Below, one piece after another: positions 1-10,015 of a stretch of 64,000 nucleotides of DNA. Both the position numbers and the translations under genes were made by a program. Position 1 is the first letter of the stretch; every line of letters begins with the position of its first letter. This stretch comes from Neoechinorhynchus agilis (Eukaryota; Acanthocephala), in contig CM121341.1 of NCBI GenBank assembly GCA_051530055.1, positions 6,696,001 through 6,760,000 of the forward strand, read 5' to 3'. The notes below the pieces were generated by a model. That model made no database searches. It worked only from the letters and a program-made list of their open reading frames with translations, and was not told the DNA's origin.

Positions 1-161
1 AAGTTCTTTAAGATATCCTCGGGCCGATGCCCTTCAATTGTCTCTAAGGGGTATACGTTTTTCGTCCCAATTATTTCGCCTAAAAGTTTAAGCACTTTTT
101 CGCCTTGCTGGCCACCGCTTTTCCGGTTCACGAAGGCTACAATCAAATATTTGTCTCTCAT
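1..161 (-). CDS. Diacylglycerol kinase-like catalytic domain, partial at left edge
   Basis: The minus strand is open from about 299 to the window edge. From the ATG at 161 it reads MRDKYLIVAFVNRKSGGQQG and continues with a segment ending in NVYPLE. The VNxKSGGxxG block followed by a 'vy-l' strand is the typical start of the DAGK catalytic domain, which phosphorylates diacylglycerol to phosphatidic acid. Only about 54 residues are visible, so the glycine-rich GDGT motif that would settle it lies outside the window. The exon may begin upstream of this ATG, because the frame stays open to an in-frame TGA at 300-302. Family call from recognition of the motif only; the exact DGK class cannot be given. 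Confidence 0.55.
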   Translation of the reverse strand, partial: MRDKYLIVAFVNRKSGGQQGEKVLKLLGEIIGTKNVYPLETIEGHRPEDILKN

Positions 162-1842
162 GGATTCAGTATTGGAGTCAAGCAGAGTGCTCCGAAAAGA
201 GGACGAATGCAAGCAATGATTGATGTAAAGAAGAAAAAGATACTGATTCATCAAATTCTTCTTTTGCGCCGTTTTGAAGAACACTTGTTGAATCGTGAAT
301 CACTGTTCAGGCATATTTCCACCTACTATTTCGCCGCTAACACAACCAGGTTACAAGATTTTGTTGATTAAACAAGGTTCATTTAAAAACGTGAACTTTT
401 TTCCCAGTTTAGGTGACAGAATGGAAACTAAATAGAGGCACATAGCCAGGGTTATCGGAATGAAAAACCCTAATTGAGGTCACTGTTAAAGAAGCGATCT
501 TTTAAGAATGACTCTTGGCAATTAACATTTTATATTTGTTCTTAAACACGACTTTCCGTTGGCCCTGATCTTTTTCGCAAAACTTAATTAATACATCCAC
601 TAATTTATCCATCATTTCACATCGTATGATAGCACTCGCGTTCAATTCCATCGATTGTGATAAAAATTATTTTGTTGAGTTCAATCAAAACGGCTCTCCG
701 GTGAATCAAAGGGCATTCGGAAACTAATGGGATAATCTGTTGGTTTCATTAATCGCTTAACTCTTTTCTCCGTTACAACGCGTATACCTGAGATGCAATC
801 TTACAAACTTTACATGCAAGGAGAGTGCTCCTCGAATCTCTTATTACTTTGCGTAACCCCTCCAAATTGTCATTGATCCGAATTTTTAATTCCCGAGTCT
901 GTGTAAAACCACCGTTGTATAAAGATAGATCACCTTTTATTGTAACGAGCGCTTTCCTTGTAGGCTTGAGTCGTTTACGGATTTGCCTTTCAAGACACTG
1001 TTTGTTCACAATCTGATAGTATATTGACAGCTCCCGCCTAGCTAGTTCCCATTCTAGAGTATTGTGCGGACTTTCCTTTTGCCCCTTGTAGGGGTTCAGA
1101 AGCTGAATCGTTCTATATTAAAACATCAATAAGTGCCAGATCAAATTAACTTTTCTAGATCTACTTTTGACGCTGAATTCACCTGCGATAACGGTTTGGT
1201 GTGGCTTGTTAAATTTTTACACTTCGTTTTAGGATTGAAGTTCATAAAAGACACCTGAATTAAATTTGTGGTGCTTATAAGTGGTTATGAACTGGTAAAA
1301 CATTTTGAGCATTTCTGATGCGCCGATTTCAACGGTGTTATCAAATTTTAATGAATCCTGCAAATTTAGTGATCTTTCACTCTTGTGACTTTTGACTAAG
1401 TATAATAATGCGATTTTCGACGCCAACAATACAGCTGTAGTTTATTGATTATATTCATTTAGTACATCCCAACGCGCTGATTCCAGATCTGTTTTCGGAT
1501 TTGCGATAGCTTCATAATTCTTGAGTTATTCGTCTTTCAATTTTAAGACCAATAACCTTGATTATCCATATAAAAACATCAATAAGTGTTAGATCAAATT
1601 AACTTTTCTAGATCTACTTTTGACGCAGAATTCACCTGAAATAACGGTTTCTTGTGGCTTTATAAATCTCTGCATTTAGTTTTTATCAAGCAGAGAGATA
1701 TTTTGGATGAGCGATGGCTTTAGCCACGCTTCACATCGAACTATTAGAGATAAGGTTTTTAAACATAAGAAAATGTAGGCCGGTTTGGACGTTTTTAGAC
1801 AATACATAATTTATTAGAAACAAAAACGCGCGACGTTTTTCC
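162..1842. other. Intergenic, no supported gene
   Basis: Short ORFs on both strands (for example a lysine/arginine-rich 78-codon frame at 773-1009, minus) have no recognisable domain or splice context. The only clear structure is a duplicated block listed separately. Confidence 0.5.
1116..1664. repeat. Two direct copies of a ~90-bp block
   Basis: A block starting AAAACATCAATAAGTG at about 1116-1207 recurs at about 1575-1664 in the same orientation with only a handful of differences. Both copies share a run around TTTTCTAGATCTACTTTTGA. No coding potential; probably part of an interspersed element or a local duplication. Confidence 0.8.
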
Positions 1843-4041
1843 TTACACATTAGTCATTGTGGACACTTCACTATGTGGCACATCGACGAAACTGTAATCT
1901 CCTTTGTAGATACTCAAATTGCCAAAATGCCGTTGCTTCCTGTATCGAGATAGCCAAGGATTTTTAGCTAGCATCGTAAACAGGTAGAACCTGAACATAA
2001 CTCGTCTCCTCATAAAGTATTTTGCCATTTCCCTATTTATCACTAAGCCACAATTTCCTCCACGTTGGAATTTTAGACGACTAACGAGGGCCTGTCGCTC
2101 GGACCGTTGATCAGCAATGCTGAGCTTTACCAAATCGCAAAACACTAGCACTGAAGGATTCGTCTGCATTGATTCCAGATGAATCCAGCAGACGTAAGAA
2201 GAATATCCTTTGTCGTAGACCTCCAATCCTCGTCCAAAAATACTCTGATCGATTCTAGGGAGGAAGATAATCGATGCCAAGGCGGTCTGAGCGATTCTCG
2301 AAAAGCACACAACCATTCCAACAAAGCAGTCGAAGAAAAGGTTGAAGAAATTGAAGATAAAGAGGAGTTGGGTATTGTGGATTTCTGGACTGTTCCCATA
2401 GTTTGAGGTGAACAAAGTATTGGTCAGTATTTTGATAAGGACGAGCTTAAGGACGAGAAGGACCGTCATAGGTAGCATTGAACGGACAATCAACTCAAAA
2501 ACATTCACGACATTCATCAGATTTCTGAAGAAAACATAAAGAATGAACATCATTGAAAGGATAAGAACGTAACCCCAAATGACATATCCGATCATGAATC
2601 CTGGAAAATGAAGTGCTCTTGTAAGGACACTTCTATTTTTGAATTTTCGTCTTTCAGGAATATCCACGAATTTTCCTTTATAGGCGTTCAACAAACATCG
2701 ACGGTATTTCCTCATTCCCGCGATCAGCTGAACGCTACAAACTAAAGCGCAAATCACATTAATAACGCGGAGATCCCGTACCATTTTTTGTCTTACTTTT
2801 TCTTCAAGATCAAAGACTTTGATTCCAGGAAATATTTGAATTAATGAATTGACTGTGACGAACTGAAGGATACTATAGATTTCATCGATCACTTTTTGGG
2901 AGTTTTGTAATACCCAGAAGGAAAATTGGTAAATTAATGTAAATGAAATGAAATACAGATGCAAGATTTGTTTTGAGAATTTGAAACTGATTTTTTGTCC
3001 TTTGTTCATTAATTGGTTAACGTGACGATACTCTGATTGAAGATCGTCGTCCTTTAGAAGCCAAGACACAAAAGATTGCTTGTTTGTTTTCCGTTTAAAG
3101 TCAATCAAAGTGGCGAAGAAGAGAACTGTGAGACGAATGGCGAGTATGCAAGAGTAAAAGTAGTACGGCATTTGTCTTAACATTTTTAACTTGAGTGCAT
3201 CCTTGGAGAGTGGAAGACAACTCTGGCACATTGTTTCTCTTTTTTGAGAAACGTTTGTGAATGTTGCACTTAAATTATTGCTTTTAATTAAAAAAATCTG
3301 CCTTGATTTAGGACAATAAGCATCCATTGCTGTTTGAAAGAAGATCTCTGTCCACATAAACAATGCGCTTAATCCGTAACAAATAAAATTGTGCGGCCTA
3401 AGTTCAAGAGACATGAGAATCGGTAGATACCGAATTCCTATAAGAACGACTATTCCTGCTTGTCTGAAAAGATTTAAAAGCGGACCGTGGTCGTTTGTCG
3501 TAGTTATTATTAATTTCTCAAAGGAATGCAGCACTTCCAAAGCCAAGATTCCATAAATGCACACCGAGTCGAAACGATTCGTTTTTGTAAAAGGATTGTA
3601 GACAAATCTTTTTGACATTCGTCCGCGACTTTCTGATCGCATTCGGATCATCTTGAGAGAACTGTACAAGGCCAGTATCAGAAATATTGGAAGGGTTATC
3701 TTATTGATTGGTGTTCTATAGAACTCAATGAGAGAATCGATTCGCGCAAAGGTGCATATCGGCAGAAGTTCCAAATGATCATTGTTTGTTTTCTCCAATT
3801 GAATTCGTCTTGATTGGTAAATAAAAGTTATGCATAAAATCACAATCATCATTGACATAAACATTGGCAAAGTCTTTACAAGTCCTCGCTTTAAATTTAT
3901 AAAAGTAGTCCATCTTCGTGCATTCGGAATGCAGCCCTTTTCCTCGACGCGAGAATAAATCTCGATTCTGGACGAAGGTTTCCTTCCGAATGATTCTGGA
4001 ATTACACTGTAAACTTGTTTTTCGCTGCCCATTGCATCCAT
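1843..4041 (-). CDS. STRA6-like multi-pass membrane receptor, intronless
   Basis: Single open frame of 732 codons from the first in-frame ATG (4041). The frame stays open upstream to about 4150, so an upstream exon or earlier start is possible. Many hydrophobic segments are visible, e.g. near residues 65-90 and throughout the second half. Family-diagnostic is the C-terminal block with FLPRIDQSIFGRGLEVYDKG, then a Tyr-x-x-x-x-His-Leu-Glu stretch and TNPSVLVFCDLV, as in the RBP-receptor (STRA6/STRA6L) family. Members of this family bind retinol-binding protein or retinol and act at the plasma membrane. An earlier HFPGFMIGYVIWGYV segment also fits. Odd points: no introns, whereas neighbours are intron-rich, which suggests a retrocopy or intron loss; and the extracellular N-terminus looks short. 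Retinoid transport is inferred from the family. Confidence 0.75.
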   Translation of the reverse strand: MDAMGSEKQVYSVIPESFGRKPSSRIEIYSRVEEKGCIPNARRWTTFINLKRGLVKTLPMFMSMMIVILCITFIYQSRRIQLEKTNNDHLELLPICTFARIDSLIEFYRTPINKITLPIFLILALYSSLKMIRMRSESRGRMSKRFVYNPFTKTNRFDSVCIYGILALEVLHSFEKLIITTTNDHGPLLNLFRQAGIVVLIGIRYLPILMSLELRPHNFICYGLSALFMWTEIFFQTAMDAYCPKSRQIFLIKSNNLSATFTNVSQKRETMCQSCLPLSKDALKLKMLRQMPYYFYSCILAIRLTVLFFATLIDFKRKTNKQSFVSWLLKDDDLQSEYRHVNQLMNKGQKISFKFSKQILHLYFISFTLIYQFSFWVLQNSQKVIDEIYSILQFVTVNSLIQIFPGIKVFDLEEKVRQKMVRDLRVINVICALVCSVQLIAGMRKYRRCLLNAYKGKFVDIPERRKFKNRSVLTRALHFPGFMIGYVIWGYVLILSMMFILYVFFRNLMNVVNVFELIVRSMLPMTVLLVLKLVLIKILTNTLFTSNYGNSPEIHNTQLLFIFNFFNLFFDCFVGMVVCFSRIAQTALASIIFLPRIDQSIFGRGLEVYDKGYSSYVCWIHLESMQTNPSVLVFCDLVKLSIADQRSERQALVSRLKFQRGGNCGLVINREMAKYFMRRRVMFRFYLFTMLAKNPWLSRYRKQRHFGNLSIYKGDYSFVDVPHSEVSTMTNV

Positions 4042-4122
4042 GAATAACTTATTGAACGTTTCTTTTCTGTGCTCGAATTGAGTCGCACCGAAACAACTGA
4101 CGGGTACGTTTTTCGCGTCCAC

Positions 4123-4800
4123 GTGACCCGTAAATCGTTGGTTTTTTCACTTATTTTTGTGGAACATTCCATGATACGAAACTGAGAAAAACACTTATAA
4201 TATTTGGGATCAGGCCATGACTCGATGCTTTGCATCGCTCAACTCCTAGAAAGGTTGCTGTTTTGCCTGGTTTTCAATAAATCCTTTTACGGCTTTGGAA
4301 TAAACGACGCACAATGTCGATCATTGCGGCCCGGAGAAAGCATAACTCCTTTGCTGCTTTTCTAAAAGCCCTTAAAAATTATGCTCTGTGATTTGAGAAA
4401 ATAATAACGACGCATTTATTTGCACAAAGAATGGGAACCGAGTACCTTTGGACACTCAAAAACAGCCGACTACACATTTTTTGAATGAATGTTGATTTTG
4501 GAGTGGATAACAGGTTCGGTCGGGTTCGAAAGTTTATGGTTTTTGTTGGAGAGTTTGTGAGGTTGGGATCTCCTTGCGGTTTGGACGGGCCTCAAAGGAC
4601 AGGATAGCCGTAAGTGAGGACAAGACGCCAGCAACGCCTATGGTGAAGGATAGAGCGATCGAGGATCTTGCAGTTAATGTATTATTCGCGATTGTGAAGA
4701 TAAGACGCGAGCCAGCGGATCTGCTACAAGTTGCGATCAAAATTGCAGCAGGCCCGGAGAAGGAGTGAATGATCCGCGGTGCCGTAAATGCATCTGTTGC
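4123..4800. other. Upstream of STRA6-like gene; no recognised gene
   Basis: A more GC-rich patch at about 4530-4800 is open in several frames on both strands (a 93-codon hydrophobic minus frame and a plus frame), but none shows a known motif, so I do not call a gene. Confidence 0.4.
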
Positions 4801-4804
4801 ACAC

Positions 4805-5640
4805 AAAACTAACAAACATATAATGATGAATACAGGCTTCTAAGCGAATTATCCAAATTCAATCGAATATTTTTTATCGAAGTTTATGATCAAAACATCG
4901 CGAACAAAGTATTATTCATCCAGAGAGAATCCTTCAAGGACGATAAAGTTGGCGATGTTGAGATCACAATCCCTTAGACAAAAAATATTTTATTGAATTA
5001 AGATATTTCGCAAAGAAAACTTCGTCTCGTCAGAACCCACGTCATAAAAACTAACAATGAATGATACAACCAGGCTTCTTCGCAAATTATCCAAATTCAA
5101 TCGAATATTTTTTATCGAAGTTTATGATCAAAACATCGCGAACAAAGTATTATTCATCCAGAGAGAATCCTTGAAGGACAATAAAGTTGGCGATGTTGAG
5201 ATCACAATCCCTTAGACAAAAAATATTTTATTGAATTAAGATATTTCGCAAAGATAGCTTCGTCACATCAGAAGTTACGTCATAAAAACTAACAATGAGT
5301 GATACAACGAGACGTCTTCGCAAATTATCCAAATTCAATCGAATATTTTTTATCGAAGTTTATGATCAAAACATCGCGAACAAAGTATTATTCATCCAGA
5401 GAGAATCCTTCAAGGACAATAAAGTTGGCGATGTTGAGATCACAATCCCTTAGACAAAAAATATTTTATTGAATTAAGATATTTCGCAAAAAAACTTTGT
5501 CTCATCAGAACTAACGTCATAAAAACTAACAATGAATGATACAACCAGGCTTCTTCGCGAATTATCCAAATTCAATCGAATATTTTTCATCGAAGTTTAT
5601 GATTAAAACATCGCTGACAAAGTATTACGATACTTCTTCC
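4805..5640 (+). repeat. 238-bp tandem satellite carrying a small ORF (3.5 copies)
   Basis: The anchor ATCCAAATTC occurs at 4851, 5089, 5327 and 5564, giving a 237-238 bp period; copies are more than 90% alike. Two full units (from the ATGs near 5056 and 5295) hold an uninterrupted 53-codon ORF on the plus strand: an ATG, an Arg/Leu/Lys-rich start, then FNRIFFIEVYDQN, QRESFKDNKVG and DVEITIP, then TAG. The leftmost copy lacks a clean start and the rightmost is stopped early. The pattern strand, acidic loop, 'DNKVGDVEI' resembles the end of a C2-type beta-sandwich, but this is only a visual likeness. Could be an exon-derived satellite. Confidence 0.85.
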
Positions 5641-5692
5641 GTACTGCTTCCTAAATAGCGTCGTTCGTCGTGGTTAGAACGATTATTTGAAA

Positions 5693-6277
5693 ATGTTTTC
5701 TCAGCGGGGTGATTCCAATGCGACGAACGCGGTGGTGGTTTCACCTTCAAAGGCTTCTTCGGTTACCATAAAGGATTTCCGCGGGCTACAGGAAGCTTGT
5801 GACGGTTGGGCCGAGGATCTTAGTCAATTGACAGAAGATTTTGATTCGATGGCTCAGATGGTTCGTGATCGAGAGGATATCATTTTAAAGAACGAGGAGA
5901 AGATCAATGAGCTTGAGATGGAAATAAAGAAGCTGAGGGATCTTAATGGAGGTTTGAAATCGTTTGTAAGCTACGTCAGTATGGAACGCAAGGAGTTGGA
6001 TGGTTTAATGGACGATGCAGAAACTCGGTTTGAGCAGGTTTATGGAAGTGCTAGTTTATGCTCGACTGAACAAAGACAAGAATGTTACGTTCGTTTATTG
6101 GATCTCAATAAATGGTCACTGGAGTTTGGCGAATCTCTTGAACGTTTAGAAAAGAAGCAGGAGGGATTACCAGACGGGACTGATTCTTTAAATCGGACTA
6201 TCGAAGGTCAATTATGCGCGATGAAGGCCATAGAAGACAAAGTGGAAGATTTGAAGCGCAGAATGGATGATGGTTAA
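5693..6277 (+). CDS. Nup62/Nsp1 C-terminal-like coiled-coil protein without FG repeats
   Basis: 194 codons from the ATG at 5693 (MFSQRGDS). After a short Ser/Thr-rich start, residues ~30-190 form a three-part coiled coil. It follows the order of the Nsp1_C domain of nucleoporin 62: a tryptophan-containing helix (CDGWAEDL), a 'REDIILKNEEKINELEMEIKK' type helix (compare NGEKI in Nup62), an 'ERKELDGLMDDAE' segment and a last helix ending DLKRRMDD. In Nup62 this region forms the trimer with Nup54 and Nup58 in the central channel of the nuclear pore. What is missing is the FG-repeat N-terminus (the usual protein is ~400-550 residues). No intron. Either a split or FG-less paralogue, or a different coiled-coil protein with the same heptads. 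It starts only ~50 bp after the 238-bp satellite. Confidence 0.5.
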   Translation: MFSQRGDSNATNAVVVSPSKASSVTIKDFRGLQEACDGWAEDLSQLTEDFDSMAQMVRDREDIILKNEEKINELEMEIKKLRDLNGGLKSFVSYVSMERKELDGLMDDAETRFEQVYGSASLCSTEQRQECYVRLLDLNKWSLEFGESLERLEKKQEGLPDGTDSLNRTIEGQLCAMKAIEDKVEDLKRRMDDG

Positions 6278-6654
6278 TTTAGTGTTACAAACGTGTAAGG
6301 AAAAATTGCTGCAAGTCAAATTACACACTTTCGACCATCTTAAATTTTGTTGACGGCCGATATAATTCTAACACGGCTTTTTCGCGATCCGAATTGATGT
6401 TAGCCAAATTCAATCGGTTGATCGCTGATATCAAATCAGCGCTTTATTTTATCACTAGAAGTGCGCCCATTCATTTATTAAGGCATCGCTGCTTAAAAAT
6501 ATCATAAATCTCAGAGGAAATGCTGAAGTCTTTTATTGATGCTATAACGCATCTTGTTGAAAAATACCTTAGTTTTTATCCCTACAAACGGTTCGGAGAT
6601 TCGTCAGCTTTCTCGTCTATGTGTTCCTGAGTAGGAGATCAATCCAGTTATTGT
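6278..6654. other. 3' flank of the coiled-coil gene, nothing recognised
   Basis: AT-rich, no supported ORF, no repeat that I could match elsewhere in the window. Confidence 0.4.
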
Positions 6655-7330
6655 TTAGGTCGCTTGTTGACACCCGAGGGAGATCGCGTTAAAGACGAAT
6701 GTATACATTTCTACTGATTGAATCGGCCATTGTCAATTCAATCTAAAATAACACAGGGATTCGTCACAACACACAAGATTGTTTCCGTTTTGACTCGTGA
6801 CCCGGGATCATCAAACCCGTAAGCGAAGACCAGCCTCCTTAAGTGTGTTTAGGCAAACTGAAGGTAGTTGGAGGGATTCCATATTGCTGGCCATCTCGAT
6901 GTATATCGACTCTTTTATCAGTCGTTGGAATTTTCTCTTTTCCGTGGACGTATGTGGCGATGCGACTTCATCGATTCTAAATCATGCTCATCGGACCACA
7001 CACTCAATCGGATTCGACAAGACCGACGTCCTCTACACGGAAAAGAGAAAATTCCAACGACTGATAAAAGAGTCGATATATATTGAGATGGCCAACAATA
7101 TGGAATCCCTCCAACTACCTGTTGCTAGCCTAAACACACTCAAGGAGGCTGGTCTTCGCCTAGGGGGTTGATGATCCCGGGTCACGAGTCAAAACGGAAA
7201 CAATCATGGATGTGTTGCGAAGAATCACACTGTTATTTTAGATTGAATTAACAATGGCCGATTCAATCAGTAGAAATATACATTCGTCTTTAACGCGATC
7301 TCCCTCGGGTGTCGAAAAGTGACCTAAAAA
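6655..7330. mobile_element. Foldback (MITE-like) DNA transposon with ~300-bp terminal inverted repeats
   Basis: The left arm (about 6655-6950) is repeated in inverted orientation at about 7040-7328 with few mismatches, leaving a ~90-bp loop. The outer ends read TAGGTCGCTTGTTGACACCC on the left and, inverted, almost the same on the right (ending GTGACCTA). TA at both ends may be a TA target duplication as used by Tc1/mariner-type transposases. No transposase. The 124-codon ORF inside is a by-product of the palindrome. Related termini occur at 32.64-32.88 kb and ~61.0 kb. Confidence 0.9.
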
Positions 7331-7855
7331 AACACATCCAAGCACCCGAATGCAATCCTTAACCTAATATTGCTTTCCTTCATAAAAGAAAAGCAGGGAA
7401 TGTGGACAGCGAACGCCTGCGAGCATCTTACCGAGATCCGATTTCTTCACCTTGGAATTCCGCACTATTCATGGCATAACTTGACGGTCACAATGGTCAC
7501 CGGAATTCCGTCTATCTTTTGGTAATTTTGTACAACCGTCCAGGACTTTTACCAACTACACTTTAGCTTACTAAAATGTTCAGTTCCCACGTAGAAGGGC
7601 CCATAAATCCCCAAACGGCATTTTCACCACGGAGAAGCGGTGTTGGATTTCTAAGTGCAAAATTTTTCATTTTCCAACCGACTTTTTTGTTCGTAAAAAA
7701 TGTGCCGATAATGTTTTTGCATGTTTTTGTGCCTTAACAAAAATGATGGTTCCCTTTTTACTCGTTTGTGGCTGAAAATCTATTGCAACAGCCAAGTTCA
7801 CGGATAAACGACACCTCGTTGAAATTCTAGCATAAAAAATCTTGTGCCACTGCAG
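7331..7855. other. Intergenic before NOB1
   Basis: Contains the short motif ACCCGAATGCAATCCTTAA at ~7341, which recurs with one or two changes at ~13728 and ~33834. The last bases before the NOB1 ATG are TTGTGCCACTGCAG, a good 3' splice site directly abutting the start codon. Confidence 0.45.
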
Positions 7856-8897
7856 ATGATGACCACTGACGAGTTTTCGAAGCCTCCATTTGAGCATCTA
7901 ATAATTGATACCAGCGGTCTAATCAATAGTATTCGATTTGAGGTAAGCATTTCTTACCTATTTTTCTTAATATCACAGCTCGCAATTTTAGTCAATCTGT
8001 CAGAAAGCGTACACGACACAATCTGCACTTAATGAAGTAAAAAACAAACAACTCCGGAAACGGTTAGCCACATCAGCTTTAACGTGTCCGATTATATTGA
8101 GAGAACCATCCGAAGAGTCGTGTGCGATTGTTCGAGCAATCGCTCGTCGCTCCGGTGAGTATCGAAGTCTAAGTAAAATCGATATCGAACTAATGGCACT
8201 CACTTACGACATTCATGTGGAGAATGGTGGTTTACCTTTTCGGGCACCATCTCAACCTCCTATCTCAAGAGGCAACGCTTTATTCAGAGTGATTGATCCT
8301 CGGAAACGGTGCAAAAGCGATTGGTTAGATGTTTGTCGTGTTATTGATCGTTTACTGTCTAAGGTGACTATCATAGTGGACGGTCCACCTTTGAACAAAT
8401 CTATCGGTCAAGACGAATGGATAGGTCCTTCCAATCTTCATATGGTTCATTTTATCGACGATACACGTACAACCGCATGCCTTACAACCGATTTTGCAAT
8501 GCAAAATTGTCTGAAGCAAATGGGACTTGGCGTGACTGATGGTGGATCCGGAAAGCTTATTCGCCATACATCCTCTTATGCTCTCCGATGCCCTTGTTGT
8601 TCAACCATCATTCCAGAAGTGGACCGACGTGCGTGCTGGACGTGCGGAGCAACTAATCTGGAGCGGATATGTGCGAAATCAAACTCAAGCGGGAAAGTCT
8701 ATTATATATTGCCAAAGTATCCGGCTAAAAGTAAAAAACCTTCATGCCCAATAAATATGCCGAGTACAAAATGTCAAGGACGATCTAAACCGAATAATCG
8801 AAAAGCTAGCAGAAAGGAAAATTTGTTTGGACGAGACGCAATCTATGATAACTTTGATGGAAGTGGTGTTTACGGAAATAATCGGTTTAGAAAATAA
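7856..8897 (+). CDS. NOB1: NOB1, pre-18S rRNA D-site endonuclease
   Basis: Two exons, 7856-7942 and 8004-8897, with a 61-bp GT-AG intron in phase 0, giving 326 residues (human 412). The PIN nuclease starts with LIIDTSGL (Asp18 is the expected metal ligand) and continues after the intron with AYTTQSALNEVKNKQLRKRL, which matches the NOB1 PIN domain. Next come a MQNCLKQMGL segment and the zinc ribbon: two CxxC pairs in LRCPCC and CWTCG. A basic C-terminal tail ends the protein. NOB1 cleaves 20S pre-rRNA at site D in the late 40S particle in the cytoplasm. The start is fixed by the 3' splice-like TGCAG|ATG, which suggests trans-splicing. A 210-bp satellite follows immediately downstream. Confidence 0.93.
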
Positions 8898-8964
8898 GCG
8901 GCGGCAACGTTTTGGAGGAGACGATTTGACTAGCTTTTGCTACACGTTATATTAATAACAACAC

Positions 8965-10015
8965 GTTTTATTAATGAACAAAGAAGAAGACCATTTAACC
9001 CCTTTTTTAGAGCAATCTTAACTGGAAAGTGGCGTTTTTTAGCTTTGGATTACTTTGGCTTTTCGGAGTCAAAAAGCTCATGTTAGACATGAACTAAAAG
9101 CTAATCACTGTCGCATCGAGCGAAAATTTATGGATATATAAATTAGTTTGTCAAAACGAGTTCGTTTTGCTGCATAATCATTTTGGCAAATGAACAAAGA
9201 AGATCCATGTAACCCCTTTTTTAGAGCAATCTTAACTGGAAAGTGGCATTTTTTAGCTTTGGATTACTTTGACTTTTCATGGTCAAAAAGCTCAAGTTAG
9301 ACTTAAACTGAAAGCTAATCACTGTCGCATCGAGCGAAAATTTATGGATATATAAATTAGTTTGTCAAGAGTTCGTTTTGCTGCATAATCATTTTGGCAA
9401 ATGAACAAAGAAGATCCATGTAACCCCTTTTTTAGAGCAATCTTAACTGGAAAGTGGCTTTTTTAGCTTTGGATTACTTTGACTTTTCATGGTCAAAAAG
9501 CTCAAGTTAGACTTAAACTGAAAGCTAATCACTGTCGCATCGAGCGAAAATTTATGGATATATAAATTAGTTTGTCAAGAGTTCGTTTTGCTGCATAATC
9601 ATTTTGGCAAATGAACAAAGAAGATCCATGTAACCCCTTTTTTAGAGCAATCTTAACTGGAAAGTGGCTTTTTTAGCTTTGGATTACTTTGACTTTTCAG
9701 GGTCAAAAAGCTCAAGTTAGACATAAACTGAAAGCTAATCACTGTCGCATCGAGCGAAAATTTATGGATATATAAATTAGTTTGTCAAGAGTTCGTTTTG
9801 CTGCATAATCATTTTGGCAAATGAACAAAGAAGATCCATGTAACCCCTTTTTTAGAGCAATCTTAACTGGAAAGTGGCATTTTTTAGCTTTGGATTACTT
9901 TGACTTTTCATGGTCAAAAAGCTCAAGTTAGACTTAAACTGAAAGCTAATCACTGTCGCATCGAGCGAAAATTTATGGATATATAAATTAGTTTGTCAAA
10001 AAGAGTTCGTTTTGA
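8965..10015. repeat. 210-bp tandem satellite, five copies
   Basis: AAGATCCATG-type anchors recur at 9201, 9412, 9622 and 9832 (period 210-211), with a diverged first copy starting at ~8975. Each unit has a TATATAAATTAG stretch ~50 bp before an ATG (MNKEDPCNPFF...). In two copies that ORF runs 36 codons; in the others a one-base change in a T-run shortens it. Probably simple satellite; coding status doubtful. Confidence 0.9.

Noticed and set aside
773-1009. Basic 78-codon minus ORF
   Set aside because: Looks protein-like in composition but has no recognisable motif, neighbour or splice signal; not enough to call.
4534-4815. Hydrophobic 93-codon minus ORF and opposing plus ORF
   Set aside because: Open on both strands because of locally higher GC; no start context, splice partner or family resemblance.
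6797-7171. 124-codon ORF
   Set aside because: Lies entirely within the inverted arms and loop of the foldback element; a mirror-image ORF by-product.
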